A stretch of 64,000 bases of DNA from Girardinichthys multiradiatus (Eukaryota > Chordata > Actinopteri > Cyprinodontiformes > Goodeidae): assembly GCF_021462225.1 (NCBI RefSeq), contig NC_061808.1:17273119-17337118 (forward strand), given 5' to 3'. The position numbers and the translations under genes were made by a program. Within the stretch, counting starts at the first letter, position 1; each line of letters begins with the position of its first letter. Of the stretch, positions 57,101 to 64,000 are shown piece by piece. Below the pieces are notes generated by a model, which was given only the letters and a program-made list of their open reading frames with translations, was not told where the DNA came from and searched no databases.

Positions 57101-57163
57101 GGACATGTCGTCTTCCTCTGACGCATAATTCACCAACACTTTACTCTTGGTTTTCTTGAACAT
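35677..57163 (-). CDS. tdrp: Testis development-related protein (whole coding span, four exons)
   Basis: Four minus-strand exons join with correct phases into 231 residues. The start MFKKTKSKVLVNYASEEDD aligns with the human N-terminus. LSFKDDEHLLL (exon 3) corresponds to the FNKDDEQHLL block. FWD (110-112), EGWEPPQL (131-138), IPSWGG and RWTARAKVK form the conserved C-terminal half. It is rich in Lys/Glu with no membrane segment, and likely disordered. TDRP is known as a nuclear and cytoplasmic protein linked to spermatogenesis, with no established enzymatic activity. It lies next to and convergent with fbxo25, as in human 8p23.3. Introns are large and packed with mobile elements. The terminal exon is very secure; exon 2 is the least certain. 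Confidence 0.87.
36116..36721. other. tdrp intron 3, left part
   Basis: No exon or known element identified. Short opposing ORFs at 36154-36615 are unconvincing. Confidence 0.4.
36722..37996 (-). mobile_element. Tc1/mariner element of DD36E type
   Basis: TA-bounded element of about 1275 bp. The terminal inverted repeats start TACAGGAGTTGGACAATGAA on the left and TACAGGGGTTGGACAATGAA on the right (complement), about 33 bp, with one or two mismatches. The interior is a near-complete transposase. It lies in tdrp intron 3 in the same orientation as tdrp. Confidence 0.93.
36776..37807 (-). pseudogene. DD36E transposase with one premature stop
   Basis: From the ATG at 37807-37805 the frame is open for 288 codons, hits a TGA at 36943-36941, then continues in frame to TAA at 36778-36776 (343 codons plus stop). 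The N-terminus has helix-turn-helix DNA-binding segments (SVTKTASLCDVSRATVSRVM) and the basic GRKRKLS hinge. Catalytic residues: D152 in VLFSDEST, D243 in YQDDNAPIHTA, E280 in SPDLNIIEPLW. There are 36 residues between D243 and E280, two more than Sleeping Beauty-type DD34E, which fits the DD36E ('Incomer') group. The stop could be a CpG-type CGA-to-TGA change. Apart from it the gene looks intact. Confidence 0.88.
38480..39010. repeat. Dispersed A-rich fish repeat
   Basis: A-rich block with 'gcaggtgaaccagatagca', shared with 2090-2595. It is followed by 'caccccccccccaagggcggatactagacacccaca...ccaaccagggcgggcgg', a string I associate with a common teleost interspersed repeat. No transposase or reverse-transcriptase sequence. 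Confidence 0.4.
39146..39261 (-). CDS. tdrp: tdrp coding exon 3
   Basis: Minus-strand acceptor GTTCTTATCAG, then EAKVKKMMSKKERKEKKM and LSFKDDEHLLLSGVKVAERK, donor AAAGT|GTGAGT ending in phase 2, which joins exon 4 exactly. The KDDEHLL block matches human TDRP; the Lys-rich stretch before it is divergent. Confidence 0.8.
39270..40775. other. tdrp intron 2, left part
   Basis: No exon supported. A 149-codon plus ORF at 39478-39927 is the longest non-transposon ORF in the intron, but it has no recognised domain or clean splice junctions. Confidence 0.35.
40778..42448 (+). pseudogene. LINE copy A: endonuclease and N-terminal RT-linker region
   Basis: 556 codons. A short hydrophobic leader is followed by basic KRRERRRKFKPSLPS. 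AP-endonuclease (EEP) motifs: SNVRSLGNKLDEL (N131), CFSETWL (E162), SGDFNH (near 283), and SHHN (333-336) where the family normally has SDHN. The catalytic Asp of the last motif is therefore replaced by His, so the endonuclease is probably inactive even before the downstream frameshift. The C-terminal part is the Lys/Glu-rich linker towards the reverse transcriptase. Confidence 0.85.
42469..43926 (+). pseudogene. LINE copy A: reverse transcriptase region
   Basis: In the next frame: SRSQVKRQLERLNRNKAAGP, DHVSPRVLKACAEQ, a stop at 42697-42699 (probably an ancestral Trp), then an open 379-codon stretch from 42787. RT motif A is FFDFSSAFNTIQP (Asp61 of that stretch), STGAPQGTVLSPFLFTLYT follows, and the catalytic box is YSDD (147-150). 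It ends NGSLRKPT. About 97 percent of residues match copy B. Confidence 0.88.
44030..44640 (+). mobile_element. Tc1-like relic next to LINE copy A
   Basis: Sense-strand pieces of the common Tc1-like family: 'gtgtggcagaaaggttacactgcacatccctcttaacacaccatcccagtgtgaagcatggtggtggcat' and 'gggatgcttttcttaagcagtgag'. A second diverged copy of the block follows at 44340-44390 ('gctgcatcatgctgtgggatag...cagggtcagggaagttgatc'). Inactive. Confidence 0.7.
45383..45443. repeat. Three-copy 21-bp tandem repeat
   Basis: Units begin at 45383, 45404 and 45425 with the form ATTAACTGGACCATTAAACT. Being 21 bp long, they give a repeated LLTGPLN heptapeptide in one frame, but no gene is evident. Confidence 0.9.
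45450..48184. other. tdrp intron 2, right part
   Basis: AT-rich non-coding DNA. No exon, RNA gene or clearly identifiable mobile element. Confidence 0.4.
48185..48238 (-). CDS. tdrp: tdrp coding exon 2 (54 nt, acidic)
   Basis: Minus-strand acceptor GTATGTTGCAG, eighteen codons DKDMAEEEEEEAVTAIAK, donor GCCAAG|GTAAAC. Both ends are phase 0, so it fits between exons 1 and 3 and could be skipped. It has no clear counterpart that I recall in mammalian TDRP, so support comes from splice sites, frame and acidic composition only. Confidence 0.6.
49030..49580. repeat. GC-richer, C-rich block, probable dispersed repeat
   Basis: Unlike its AT-rich surroundings, this block is rich in CCC, CAGC and CACC and gives Pro/Gln/Arg-rich ORFs in several frames. 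No terminal repeats were found. I suspect an interspersed repeat of a type common in teleosts. Confidence 0.35.
49590..49690 (+). mobile_element. Tc1-like 3' end fragment
   Basis: 'tggaatgtttctgacaccttg', 'aaaggcagttttaaaggcaat' and 'gtgttcctaataaagtagctgg' match the transposase C-terminus and terminal sequence of the fish Tc1-like family also seen at 18255-18725. Confidence 0.6.
50697..51957 (+). mobile_element. 5'-truncated CR1/Rex1-like LINE (copy B)
   Basis: Starts abruptly at sequence equivalent to about 42736 of copy A and continues to the same TTAATAAAGTATTTTTGAAT end. It has an open RT frame (50751-51893, 380 codons), one codon more than copy A (an extra ACA near 51009). Only about a dozen amino-acid differences separate the copies, so both inserted recently relative to the decayed Tc1 relics. 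Confidence 0.92.
50751..51893 (+). pseudogene. LINE copy B: truncated reverse transcriptase ORF
   Basis: 380 codons, uninterrupted, with FFDFSSAFNTIQP, STGAPQGTVLSPFLF and the YSDD catalytic box, ending NGSLRKPS. It lacks the endonuclease and the N-terminal RT part because of 5' truncation, so it cannot move by itself. Confidence 0.88.
51960..53690. other. tdrp intron 1, no feature identified
   Basis: AT-rich non-coding DNA. At 53625-53665 a short piece ('tttaggtctggactttgaatacgcc') looks like a Tc1-like crumb. Confidence 0.35.
53691..53795 (-). mobile_element. tRNA-derived SINE head with attached perfect hairpin
   Basis: The minus strand has a B-box-like GGTTCGATTCC (53741-53731) and an A-box-like ATGGCTAAGTTTC (about 53787-53775), spaced like a tRNA promoter, with CTTGCAGTCAGGTGG between. 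The part that should form the acceptor stem does not pair like a functional tRNA, so a tRNA-derived SINE is likelier than a tRNA gene. Directly downstream on that strand lies a hairpin with a 14-bp perfect stem and 2-nt loop (53691-53720). Confidence 0.6.
54700..54785. repeat. Local duplicate of 56005-56080
   Basis: GCTGTGTTTATGACATTTTA, then CGATTCAACCTCTTG... to TTTACTGCC, is about 85 percent identical to the segment at 56005-56080. The flanks differ. Either a dispersed repeat or an old local duplication within tdrp intron 1. Confidence 0.6.
56005..56080. repeat. Local duplicate of 54700-54785
   Basis: Second copy of the roughly 60-75 bp segment: GCTGTGTTTATGACATTTTA, then CGATCCAACACCTTGG... 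to TTTACTGCC. No long coding frame is conserved between the copies. Confidence 0.6.
57077..57163 (-). CDS. tdrp: tdrp coding exon 1 (start exon)
   Basis: ATG at 57163-57161 (G at -3) begins MFKKTKSKVLVNYASEEDDM, then SWHYHHSYE, donor TACGAG|GTAATG in phase 0. This start was chosen because the residues after it align with the known TDRP N-terminus. The frame is also open upstream to an ATG at 57301 with no stop between, so a 46-residue extension cannot be excluded. Confidence 0.8.
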
Positions 57164-57480
57164 ATCTCCACTTATCGCTGACGAGAGCAGCCTAAACGTT
57201 TCCAGGTAAAACAAGTTTCTGATTCGGCACCAAAGACAAGTAAAGTTTACCCCGCTCCGTTTAGTGTCCGCTTTTCTGGTTATATCGCTGCGCAGCACCA
57301 CTGAAACGCGTCCAGTTCTTTAGGATATTTCTCCTGCTGCAAGTCCAAAAGACGTACTTTTCCTTCTAAAATGAGCTCAACCACAGAGCTGCGGCGAGCT
57401 GGTGTGTTTCCCGAGCGTTTGGCTCTTTTTTACGCAGCGGTTTTACGCATTTTGGACCACCTGGACTTCAGACTTTAGCT
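57164..57480 (-). promoter_or_regulatory. tdrp 5'UTR and CpG-rich promoter region
   Basis: CpG density rises here (CGCTGCG, ACGCGTCC, GCGGCGAGC, CCCGAGCG, TTACGCAGCGG), unlike the flanking AT-rich DNA. This is as expected for the promoter of a minus-strand gene starting at 57163. No TATA box is obvious at a fixed distance. Confidence 0.5.
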
Positions 57481-57639
57481 CCTCCCATGTCGCCTCCCAT
57501 GTTCCTTCAAGTTGCCATGACAGAGGGAGGAAGGGGTCACACTTCTAATCTAGGGCCAAAACAAACAGTCCCAGCATTCATGCAAAACCATTCAACTTTA
57601 TTTCATGCCCAGTGACTCATAAATGTAATCACACCTCTT

Positions 57640-58805
57640 GAACTATCGTTTAACATATTGTCCTGTTGCAACCACAAATGTTTGTATTTTACTGGAACTT
57701 ATGTAAAAGATTAAACAAAAGTAGTGCATATGTTTTTGAAATTGAAGGGAAATTATTCACTTTTTTTTTTTACTTGGCTGTTTTCACAAATAAAACTAAA
57801 GTTTGGCATTCATTTATATTCAGTTCCCCAATCCTTTGCAGAACCACCTTCTCGCTGCAATTACAGCTTCATGTTTTTGGGCTTCTGTCTCTAACAATTT
57901 TGCACATCTAAAATGATTTTTTTTTCTTCATTGCAAAATTGCTCCAGCTCAGTCAGATTGGATAGAGAATGTCTGTAAAAATAAATGTTAAAAATAAATG
58001 TTGCAATAGAATCTTACCTGAATTTAAGTGACTTGGGCATCTTTTAATGTTAATCACTCCATTGTCGCTCTGGCTGTGTGTTAGTGATGCGTTGCTGAAA
58101 AATTAACCTTAGCCATCCTGTATTTTGTCTCATTAATTTTCCTCTGACCCTGCTGTGGGAAATCATCCCCACAGCATGAGGCTGCCACCACCATGTGTCG
58201 CAATGAAGATGGTGTGTTCTCAATTTTGGTCTCATCTGACCAGAGGACCTTCTTCTCATATGTCTGCTTTGCCCCTACATGGCTGATGGCAACCAGACAT
58301 CATAGATTCTTTTTTCAACAACTGATTTCTTCTTGCCACTCCTTTATAAAGGGTAGATTTGTGGAGTGCACAACTAATAGTTGTCCTGTAAACGGACTCT
58401 CCCAGATGACTCCTCCAGAGTAACCATGAGCCTTTTGGCTGCTTCTCTGATTAATGCTCCCTTTGTCCAGCTTGTCAGTTTAAAAGCACAGACATCTCTT
58501 GGTAGGTTTGCAGGTATTTCAAGCGTTTACTATGTTCCAGTGATGTATTGAACAGTGATGTTTGAGATGTTCAAAGCTTGTTTTATAACCTTACTCTGCT
58601 TAAACTTCTCTACAACCTTATGCATGACCTGCCTGTGATACAGATGCTCACCAGTGTTCAGACATTATATTTTTGAGTTTCAAAACTTATTATATGTTTT
58701 TCTTTTAAATCACAATTATGCTCTACTTTATGGGAGAGTGTCTCATAAAATCCTAATAAAATACACCGAAGTTTGAGGCTGTAATGTGACAAAATATGTA
58801 CATCA
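57640..58805 (-). mobile_element. Best-preserved relic of the common Tc1-like family
   Basis: Nearly the whole element can be followed in antisense: 'gctccagctcagtcagattgg', 'atccccacagcatgaggctgccaccacc', 'ttggtctcatctgaccagagg', 'cttcttgccactcctttataaaggg', 'ggagtgcacaactaatagttgtcctg', 'ggctgcttctctgattaatgctcc' and 'cataaaatcctaataaaatac...ggctgtaatgtgacaaaat'. Indels and stops destroy the transposase. It is a useful reference for the other fragments in the window. Confidence 0.85.
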
Positions 58806-59084
58806 TGCATTAAATACAAGTTATTAATTTTAGATTATGTGATGGCAATTTCTGGGATTTGCATTTGGATCAGTTGTTCAGATCAAAGGTCGTCTAACTT
58901 GTTTTTTTACCTGATGATCTGTAAAAGAACACAAATTATTTGAGATATAGAAGATCCAAGCAGATAAATAAGTTGATTGATGCTTTTTTTTCTGTCCTTG
59001 CTATCAGAGTCCTTGGCATGGAAAATCTGGTGTTCAAGGAGTCAGGTTGCATATTTACTGTAGACAGAGATTGTTTATTGTATA

Positions 59085-59245
59085 AAGCATAATCAGAATC
59101 AGCTTTATTTCCAGGTTTGTGCAGACAAACAACAAATTTGACTCCGGTAGACTTTGCTCTCAATAATAAAGAATATCTTTTTAAATGTACATATATACAC
59201 AACTGACTTTACAATGGAATAGAATATAAGCCACCTAATTTACAG
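59085..59245 (-). mobile_element. LINE 3' tail fragment
   Basis: 'aatcagaatcagctttatttccaggtttgtgcagacaaacaac..atttgactccgg' is the complement of a common teleost non-LTR 3' end (…CCGGAGTCAAAT…AATAAAGCTGATTCTGATT). No coding part remains. Confidence 0.55.
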
Positions 59246-59249
59246 TGCT

Positions 59250-60280
59250 GAAATTGAAATCCCTTTCCCCCTTTCTTAGGGGCCTCCGACGCCAGAGGAA
59301 ACAAATAACACATTATGCTGGAGGGCTGACCTCTTAAAATAGCCACAGTTTAGCCACCTCCCCGGTTAAGACCCCTCACCTGATTCAAAGATCTGTCAAG
59401 TCCCACATCAACGGCTATGTTATGCAGTCTGTCAGCTGGGAACAGGGAAACAGGCGGAAAACAAATGTCATTAAAACAAGCATGTGACTTTTTACGTCCT
59501 TCAACACATCGGACAGAGGTTGCTTTAATAATTCAGTTGAGGTAATTTTGGGGTGGTGAAGTAAATGCTAACCATTTTTCTCTATAAAAAAGTTCTTTAA
59601 AGGAGTTTGATGTTAGTGCTTTTATTTGTGTCAGCTGACCTAACCCATGACCGTCTGTTAAGATGAGTCAATCAACACTTATTAGGCAGGTCAGTGACCT
59701 TTAACCCTGTAGGCCGTCACCATGTCATCTGTTGATTTGAGAGCTCTTCAAGGAGCAGCATTCCCGTCCCAGTCTATCTCAATAAGGCTAATTTAGAGTT
59801 CAGACGGCTCTTACTATCTGACATTATCATCCTTTATCAGTTCTTTAAGTTGTCTTCATCTATTCTAGTGGTATTCCATCCTTTTTTTAAAATAAAAGTC
59901 GAAATGTACAAGAGCGTGGATGAGTGTGTAGCCCTCCAGTCATGACTAGAATGATGAATTTTAACTCGGTCAGGGAGAACATTAATCTAAGAAGCAGCCA
60001 AAGGATCCATGTTAATTCCAGAGAAGCTGCAGAGATCCACCGCTCAGGTGAGAAAATATGTAGATACAACAATATAGGTGACTTATGTCTTCTATGGAAA
60101 AATGAAAAACTTCAATCCTTATTGGCCAGTATCCTGCAACTTTTAGATGGGTTCTGTAGAACCTAATTGCATGCTGAGGAAGTAGTTTAGGTGTTTGGTT
60201 CAGAGGCGTTGGATCAGAGACACATCTAAAAAGATGCAGGACACCAACCCACCAGGACTGAAGCTTAAAACCCCTGCTCT
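59250..60280. other. Intergenic, no feature identified
   Basis: Short ORFs on both strands only; nothing with exon-like junctions or a recognisable repeat. Confidence 0.35.
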
Positions 60281-60289
60281 AGATAAAAT

Positions 60290-60460
60290 TTGATGAAAAC
60301 GCACATCAGATCTTTATTTGTGAAAAAGTCTGAAACTCATGTATTATTTTCCTTCCACTTCACAATTATAAGATAATTTATGTTGCTCTATCTCATACAC
60401 TGAAGGCTGTGGCTGTAACGTGCAACATGTGGAAACGTTCAAGAGGTTTGTTAATAGGAC
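60290..60460. mobile_element. Tc1-like terminal fragment
   Basis: 'atgtattattttccttccacttcacaattataag...gttgctctatctcata...ggctgtggctgtaacgtg...ggaaacgttcaagagg' is the terminal block of the common Tc1-like family. Confidence 0.6.
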
Positions 60461-60464
60461 ATGT

Positions 60465-62175
60465 CTTGTTAAGCGTACATACTCAGTTTCCTCTGATTTT
60501 TCTACACGTCTTTATTAACTTCATTTGCACTTTAGTCATTATTTTCCTCAAAACATTGTATTTTAACAATTTTCCTTTACTGGATGTAATTTCTTTGTAG
60601 ATCTTCCTCACTTAGAGTTCTCTTTTTTATTTTTCCTTTTTTCTTTTGTCATTTGAGTTGTCCTGTTGTCTTCTTGTACAGTTACAACAACCCGAAAGAC
60701 TTAATGTTCTTTGTTTTATCCCGACTGAATCTCATTCTCTGGATATCTTCCTCTACTAATCTAATCACCTTTGAATTTAGGACTGTAAACTGTGGAGTCA
60801 TGTGCCTTGAGATAATGAACCTATTTGGTTCCTGTTCTTGCCTGCTTTCTAATGACACATTCATCAAAGTTTTTTTATGTCATAAATAAAAAGTTGTTGT
60901 GAATAGCACGCCAATAAGCTGTAGGTTAACAGATTTCAGATAAATTCAGCACTCAAATGTAGGGAAACATTTAGAGGGTTTAGTGCAGTGTTACATTTGT
61001 TTCACACAAAAAAAATATCTTTGTCAGTTGTCTTTTTTCCAATCAAAACCAAGACAAAAACAAAAAAAAACTCACACAAAATTACCTAAACTATGGAAAA
61101 ATGACTGACATTTTTATCAACAAAAAAAATTTACAAAAATGACACAGGGAGAAAAAATCAAGTCAGATTTTATTTTAGTCATTAGGAAAGGTGAGATGAG
61201 GTGTCTCAGGCATCAAATCTTCACCCATGGATCCTGTAGAGGTCTGATCTGACCTGTTCTGATTTGTTCACGGGTCTTGCTGAACCAAATGGGTTTCATA
61301 GGTGACACATGAGCCACTCTTATGTCACCTGCTCTGATCTTTGAGACGACAGGTCAAATGTGGCGGGGCCAAACTGTCATGGAGGGAACAAAGCTTGGAT
61401 TGTCCGGCATGCTCTTACAGTCACACTCAGATAGATTTAACACACATGTTGAACAGCTAATCAGATCCTTAACAGATGTTTTTCTCTGAACAGAGTTTGT
61501 CATCTTTTCGACACTGTGGTTATTTACTTTTGCTTCATGAGGATTTAAAAAAAACTTAAGACTACTTTGGCAAAGCAGGCCACAGCTCTAAAATTGTTTG
61601 AAAACAGCCTCGTAATTAGTTTCAAGCTGGCATAACCAAATTTTTATGACACATGAGAATTAATTCGGTGAAAGCATTAGGTGTAAGGTAGCAATTGTAA
61701 AGTAAAATCCATAAAAAATTGTATTAAAAAGAGATAGCAAATCTCAGATTACATGAACATGCATTCTATTAGTAACTTGAATTGACCTTTTTTTTCACTT
61801 TACTGCCCGGACATCTTGTTACATTACTCCTGTACATGTTATGTTGCAAACAGAAACAGTCAGCTGAGATTAACTGTGACTCAGCAAACAGCTTGATGAG
61901 ATTCTCAGGTCATCACATTGAGACACTGTTAACCAGGAAAAGAGATTAAAACTTTAATTACATTCACAGGCCAAGTCACAAAGATGTTCCTCAGAGACTC
62001 CATTAAGGCGCGACGAACAGTTAGGATCTGCAGTGACGCTCTAGGTTTTACAGAAGTGATGCAGCACATTTTATAAATCCTCGACTTATTTAGATTTTGC
62101 ATTTGCACATAATATGATGCATTGTGGATATTGCAGTATGGCATGATGCATTTGGATTTATTATGACAGAGCAAC
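60465..62175. other. Intergenic, A/T-rich, nothing identified
   Basis: A-rich runs around 61000-61140. No supported gene. Confidence 0.35.
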
Positions 62176-62179
62176 ACAA

Positions 62180-62400
62180 GGTACTGCATCATTTTAAAGT
62201 GGAAGGAAAATTATACATGGTTTCAAGTTTTTCTGACAATTGTGCTATGCATTGCATTTAGCCCTCCTGACTTAATACCTTTGCTGCAGTCACAGCTAAA
62301 AGCCCTCTGGGGCAAGTTTCTACCAGCTCTGCACATCTAGAGAGTGAAATCTGGAAATCTTGAAAACCATGAATAATTTTTATTCTACTTCAACTTGTAC
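62180..62400. mobile_element. Tc1-like fragment
   Basis: 'gtggaaggaaaattatacatggtttcaa', 'gctgcagtcacagctaaaagccctctggggcaagtttctaccagctctgcacatct' and 'gaaatcttg' follow the same order as one end of the common Tc1-like family. Confidence 0.55.
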
Positions 62401-62624
62401 ATTTCTCACTTCCAGATCAGCCCTGCAGAATAATTTTGTAAAAATGTTTCTTAACTTTTCATGTAGGCTGCTTGTTATAATTGATTGTGGTCCTGGTGAA
62501 AGTAACACCTTTTTCCCTTTTAGCCGAAGTTGAGTCTCAAAGCTGAAGTAATGCTTTGCAAGGATTTAGCGCGTTCTTCAGTGGCTGCATTCCACCTAAG
62601 CATCTTTTCTTTTAAATCCAACAG

Positions 62625-62701
62625 ATGGCATTTTATATAAGCTTTACTTTGGAAATGTAGTCGTCCCATTAAACACAGGAAAAGTCACCTTTTACCATGA
62701 G
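62625..62701 (+). CDS. Possible exon of an unidentified plus-strand gene
   Basis: A strong acceptor (CTTTTCTTTTAAATCCAACAG ending at 62624) and donor (CATGAG|GTAATT) bound 77 nt. One frame is open throughout, with two bases from a split codon, then GILYKLYFGNVVVPL and NTGKVTFYHE, which looks protein-like. No second exon in compatible phase was found before the window ends, and the family is not recognised. Confidence 0.3.
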
Positions 62702-64000
62702 GTAATTTTGTGTCACACCTCATCAGCCGTGGACTGCAAACCCAAAATAGATTAGGTAAGTCTCTGCATATTCACTTCCTTCTTAGTGTTTGGGGACAAG
62801 CTACCCTATGGGAGCTCACATCCACAGCTCTCATTACAACTAACACTACAAACAAAATAAAACAATTATTTAAAACTAAAGCACATTTTGTATGTAGTAT
62901 ATTTTAGGCCAAGTTTGCTTATAAGAATATTTTCTTTTAAACAAGGTGTATTTTTCTGATTGTGGCTGATCCAGGTATGTCCCAAAAGCTAATAAGACAA
63001 TATGCAAGGGCTACAGGTTGGAAGGCCTTCTTGCCATTAACCTAATCTTCAGCTTCCTCCACAGATTCTCCATCGGTAGTAGCTGAGCATCTCCAAGACC
63101 TTATCATTACCTAGGGCCAGAAGAAACATGCATGATCAAAAAAAAAAATTTATTTCAATAATTAGACATTGGATAATTGGGTATGTATAATTTTGGGCCT
63201 CACAAGACACAGAAAACAAAAACAGTTGCTAATTATTTCTTCAGTCTCTAAAACCGCCTATAGTAGAATTTAACATTTAAAGGAGTGCTGTAGCAGGAGA
63301 GCAGAAGAGTTGTCCTGGATCTCATGGAGATTCAGTGTTATGCTAAGAGGATGAAACATTCACCAAGATTACTGGATCCTTGAAAGTCTGAAATCTTAGG
63401 CCTCAGACTCTGCAGAAAGCATGAAAAAGATACATGAGATGAACTCTTGCTTTTCAATGTGAACAGCAATATGGCCTCCAGCAGGTTGAATGCACTTTAA
63501 CCAAAGCATAGAGCTTACATTCTTCTCCTTTTCCTTTCAGTAAAGACTGTGGACAACCTGACACTGTACAGGACAGATCTACAGGTTATGTTGTGTTATT
63601 ATTATTTTTTATTATTTTGAAAACTGTAAGTACATTTCTAAAATGATTATCAAGCTCAGGTCATGAAAAATATTTATTTTTTAAAAACTGTGCTAACCAC
63701 ATTTATTAGCACCCCTGATAAAGTCTTTAAAATAAAAGCATCCTTTACTGCAACAGAATTATCTCATACATAGAACTGAAAGCAAATTCAATTTCCAAAT
63801 ACGCTTTGCAAAAAGCGTTTGGAGCGTTTGTCACCAGAAAGCTCAATCTTAGGGTCACCGCTGTAAATCAGAATGAATGAGTATGTTTGCTTTATCTAGA
63901 AGCTGTTTTTCCCAACCGGGAAAAGTTGTGTACATTTTGAATATTGAAGATACATAAATGTCACAAAAACAACTGCCAACACACACTATTACACTCACTT

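Overview
The window is vertebrate nuclear DNA, most probably from a teleost fish. It is AT-rich, has intron-split genes with canonical GT-AG junctions, and carries the dense repeat mix typical of fish: Tc1/mariner relics, CR1/Rex1- and L2-type LINEs, a tRNA-derived SINE and a hAT-like MITE. There are no operons, CRISPR arrays or prokaryotic features. The species cannot be fixed from sequence alone.

Layout. At the left edge (1-428, minus) an open reading frame with an excellent start context runs off the window; I do not recognise its product. From 0.5 to 11.4 kb there is only repeat-rich non-coding DNA, including a 17-bp minisatellite beside CRE/ETS/GC-box-like sequence near 1.4 kb. At 11.56-12.56 kb (plus) lies the single coding exon of a FAM110-family gene, probably fam110c. 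From about 15.8 to 33.2 kb (plus) lies fbxo25, an F-box protein gene of the FBXO25/FBXO32 (atrogin) family. All ten coding exons were reconstructed with consistent phases, giving 364 residues, or 355 if a 27-nt microexon is skipped. Tail-to-tail with it, tdrp (minus) runs from about 57.2 kb down to about 35.4 kb in four coding exons totalling 231 residues. From 57.5 to 64 kb there are TE relics and one or two possible exons of an unidentified plus-strand gene.

Mobile elements. fbxo25 intron 3 holds an antisense L2-type LINE that starts about 28 bp after a splice donor and has a young, internally deleted Tc1 element nested in its 3' part. tdrp intron 3 holds a DD36E-type Tc1 element with one premature stop. 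tdrp introns 2 and 1 hold a near-complete CR1/Rex1-like LINE and a 5'-truncated, very similar sister copy. At least ten decayed fragments of Tc1-like families are scattered through the window.

How the genes relate. The order fam110 - fbxo25 - tdrp is conserved-linkage evidence: in human, FBXO25 and TDRP are neighbours at the tip of 8p, while FAM110C is at the tip of 2p. The encoded proteins have separate roles: a centrosome-associated FAM110 protein, an SCF ubiquitin-ligase substrate receptor, and a nuclear/cytoplasmic testis-development protein. No novel multi-gene system is evident. The most distinctive signals are the fbxo25 microexon with its roughly 130-nt pyrimidine tract, the DD36E transposon, a perfect hairpin attached to a SINE head, and the 17-bp minisatellite at a promoter-like site.
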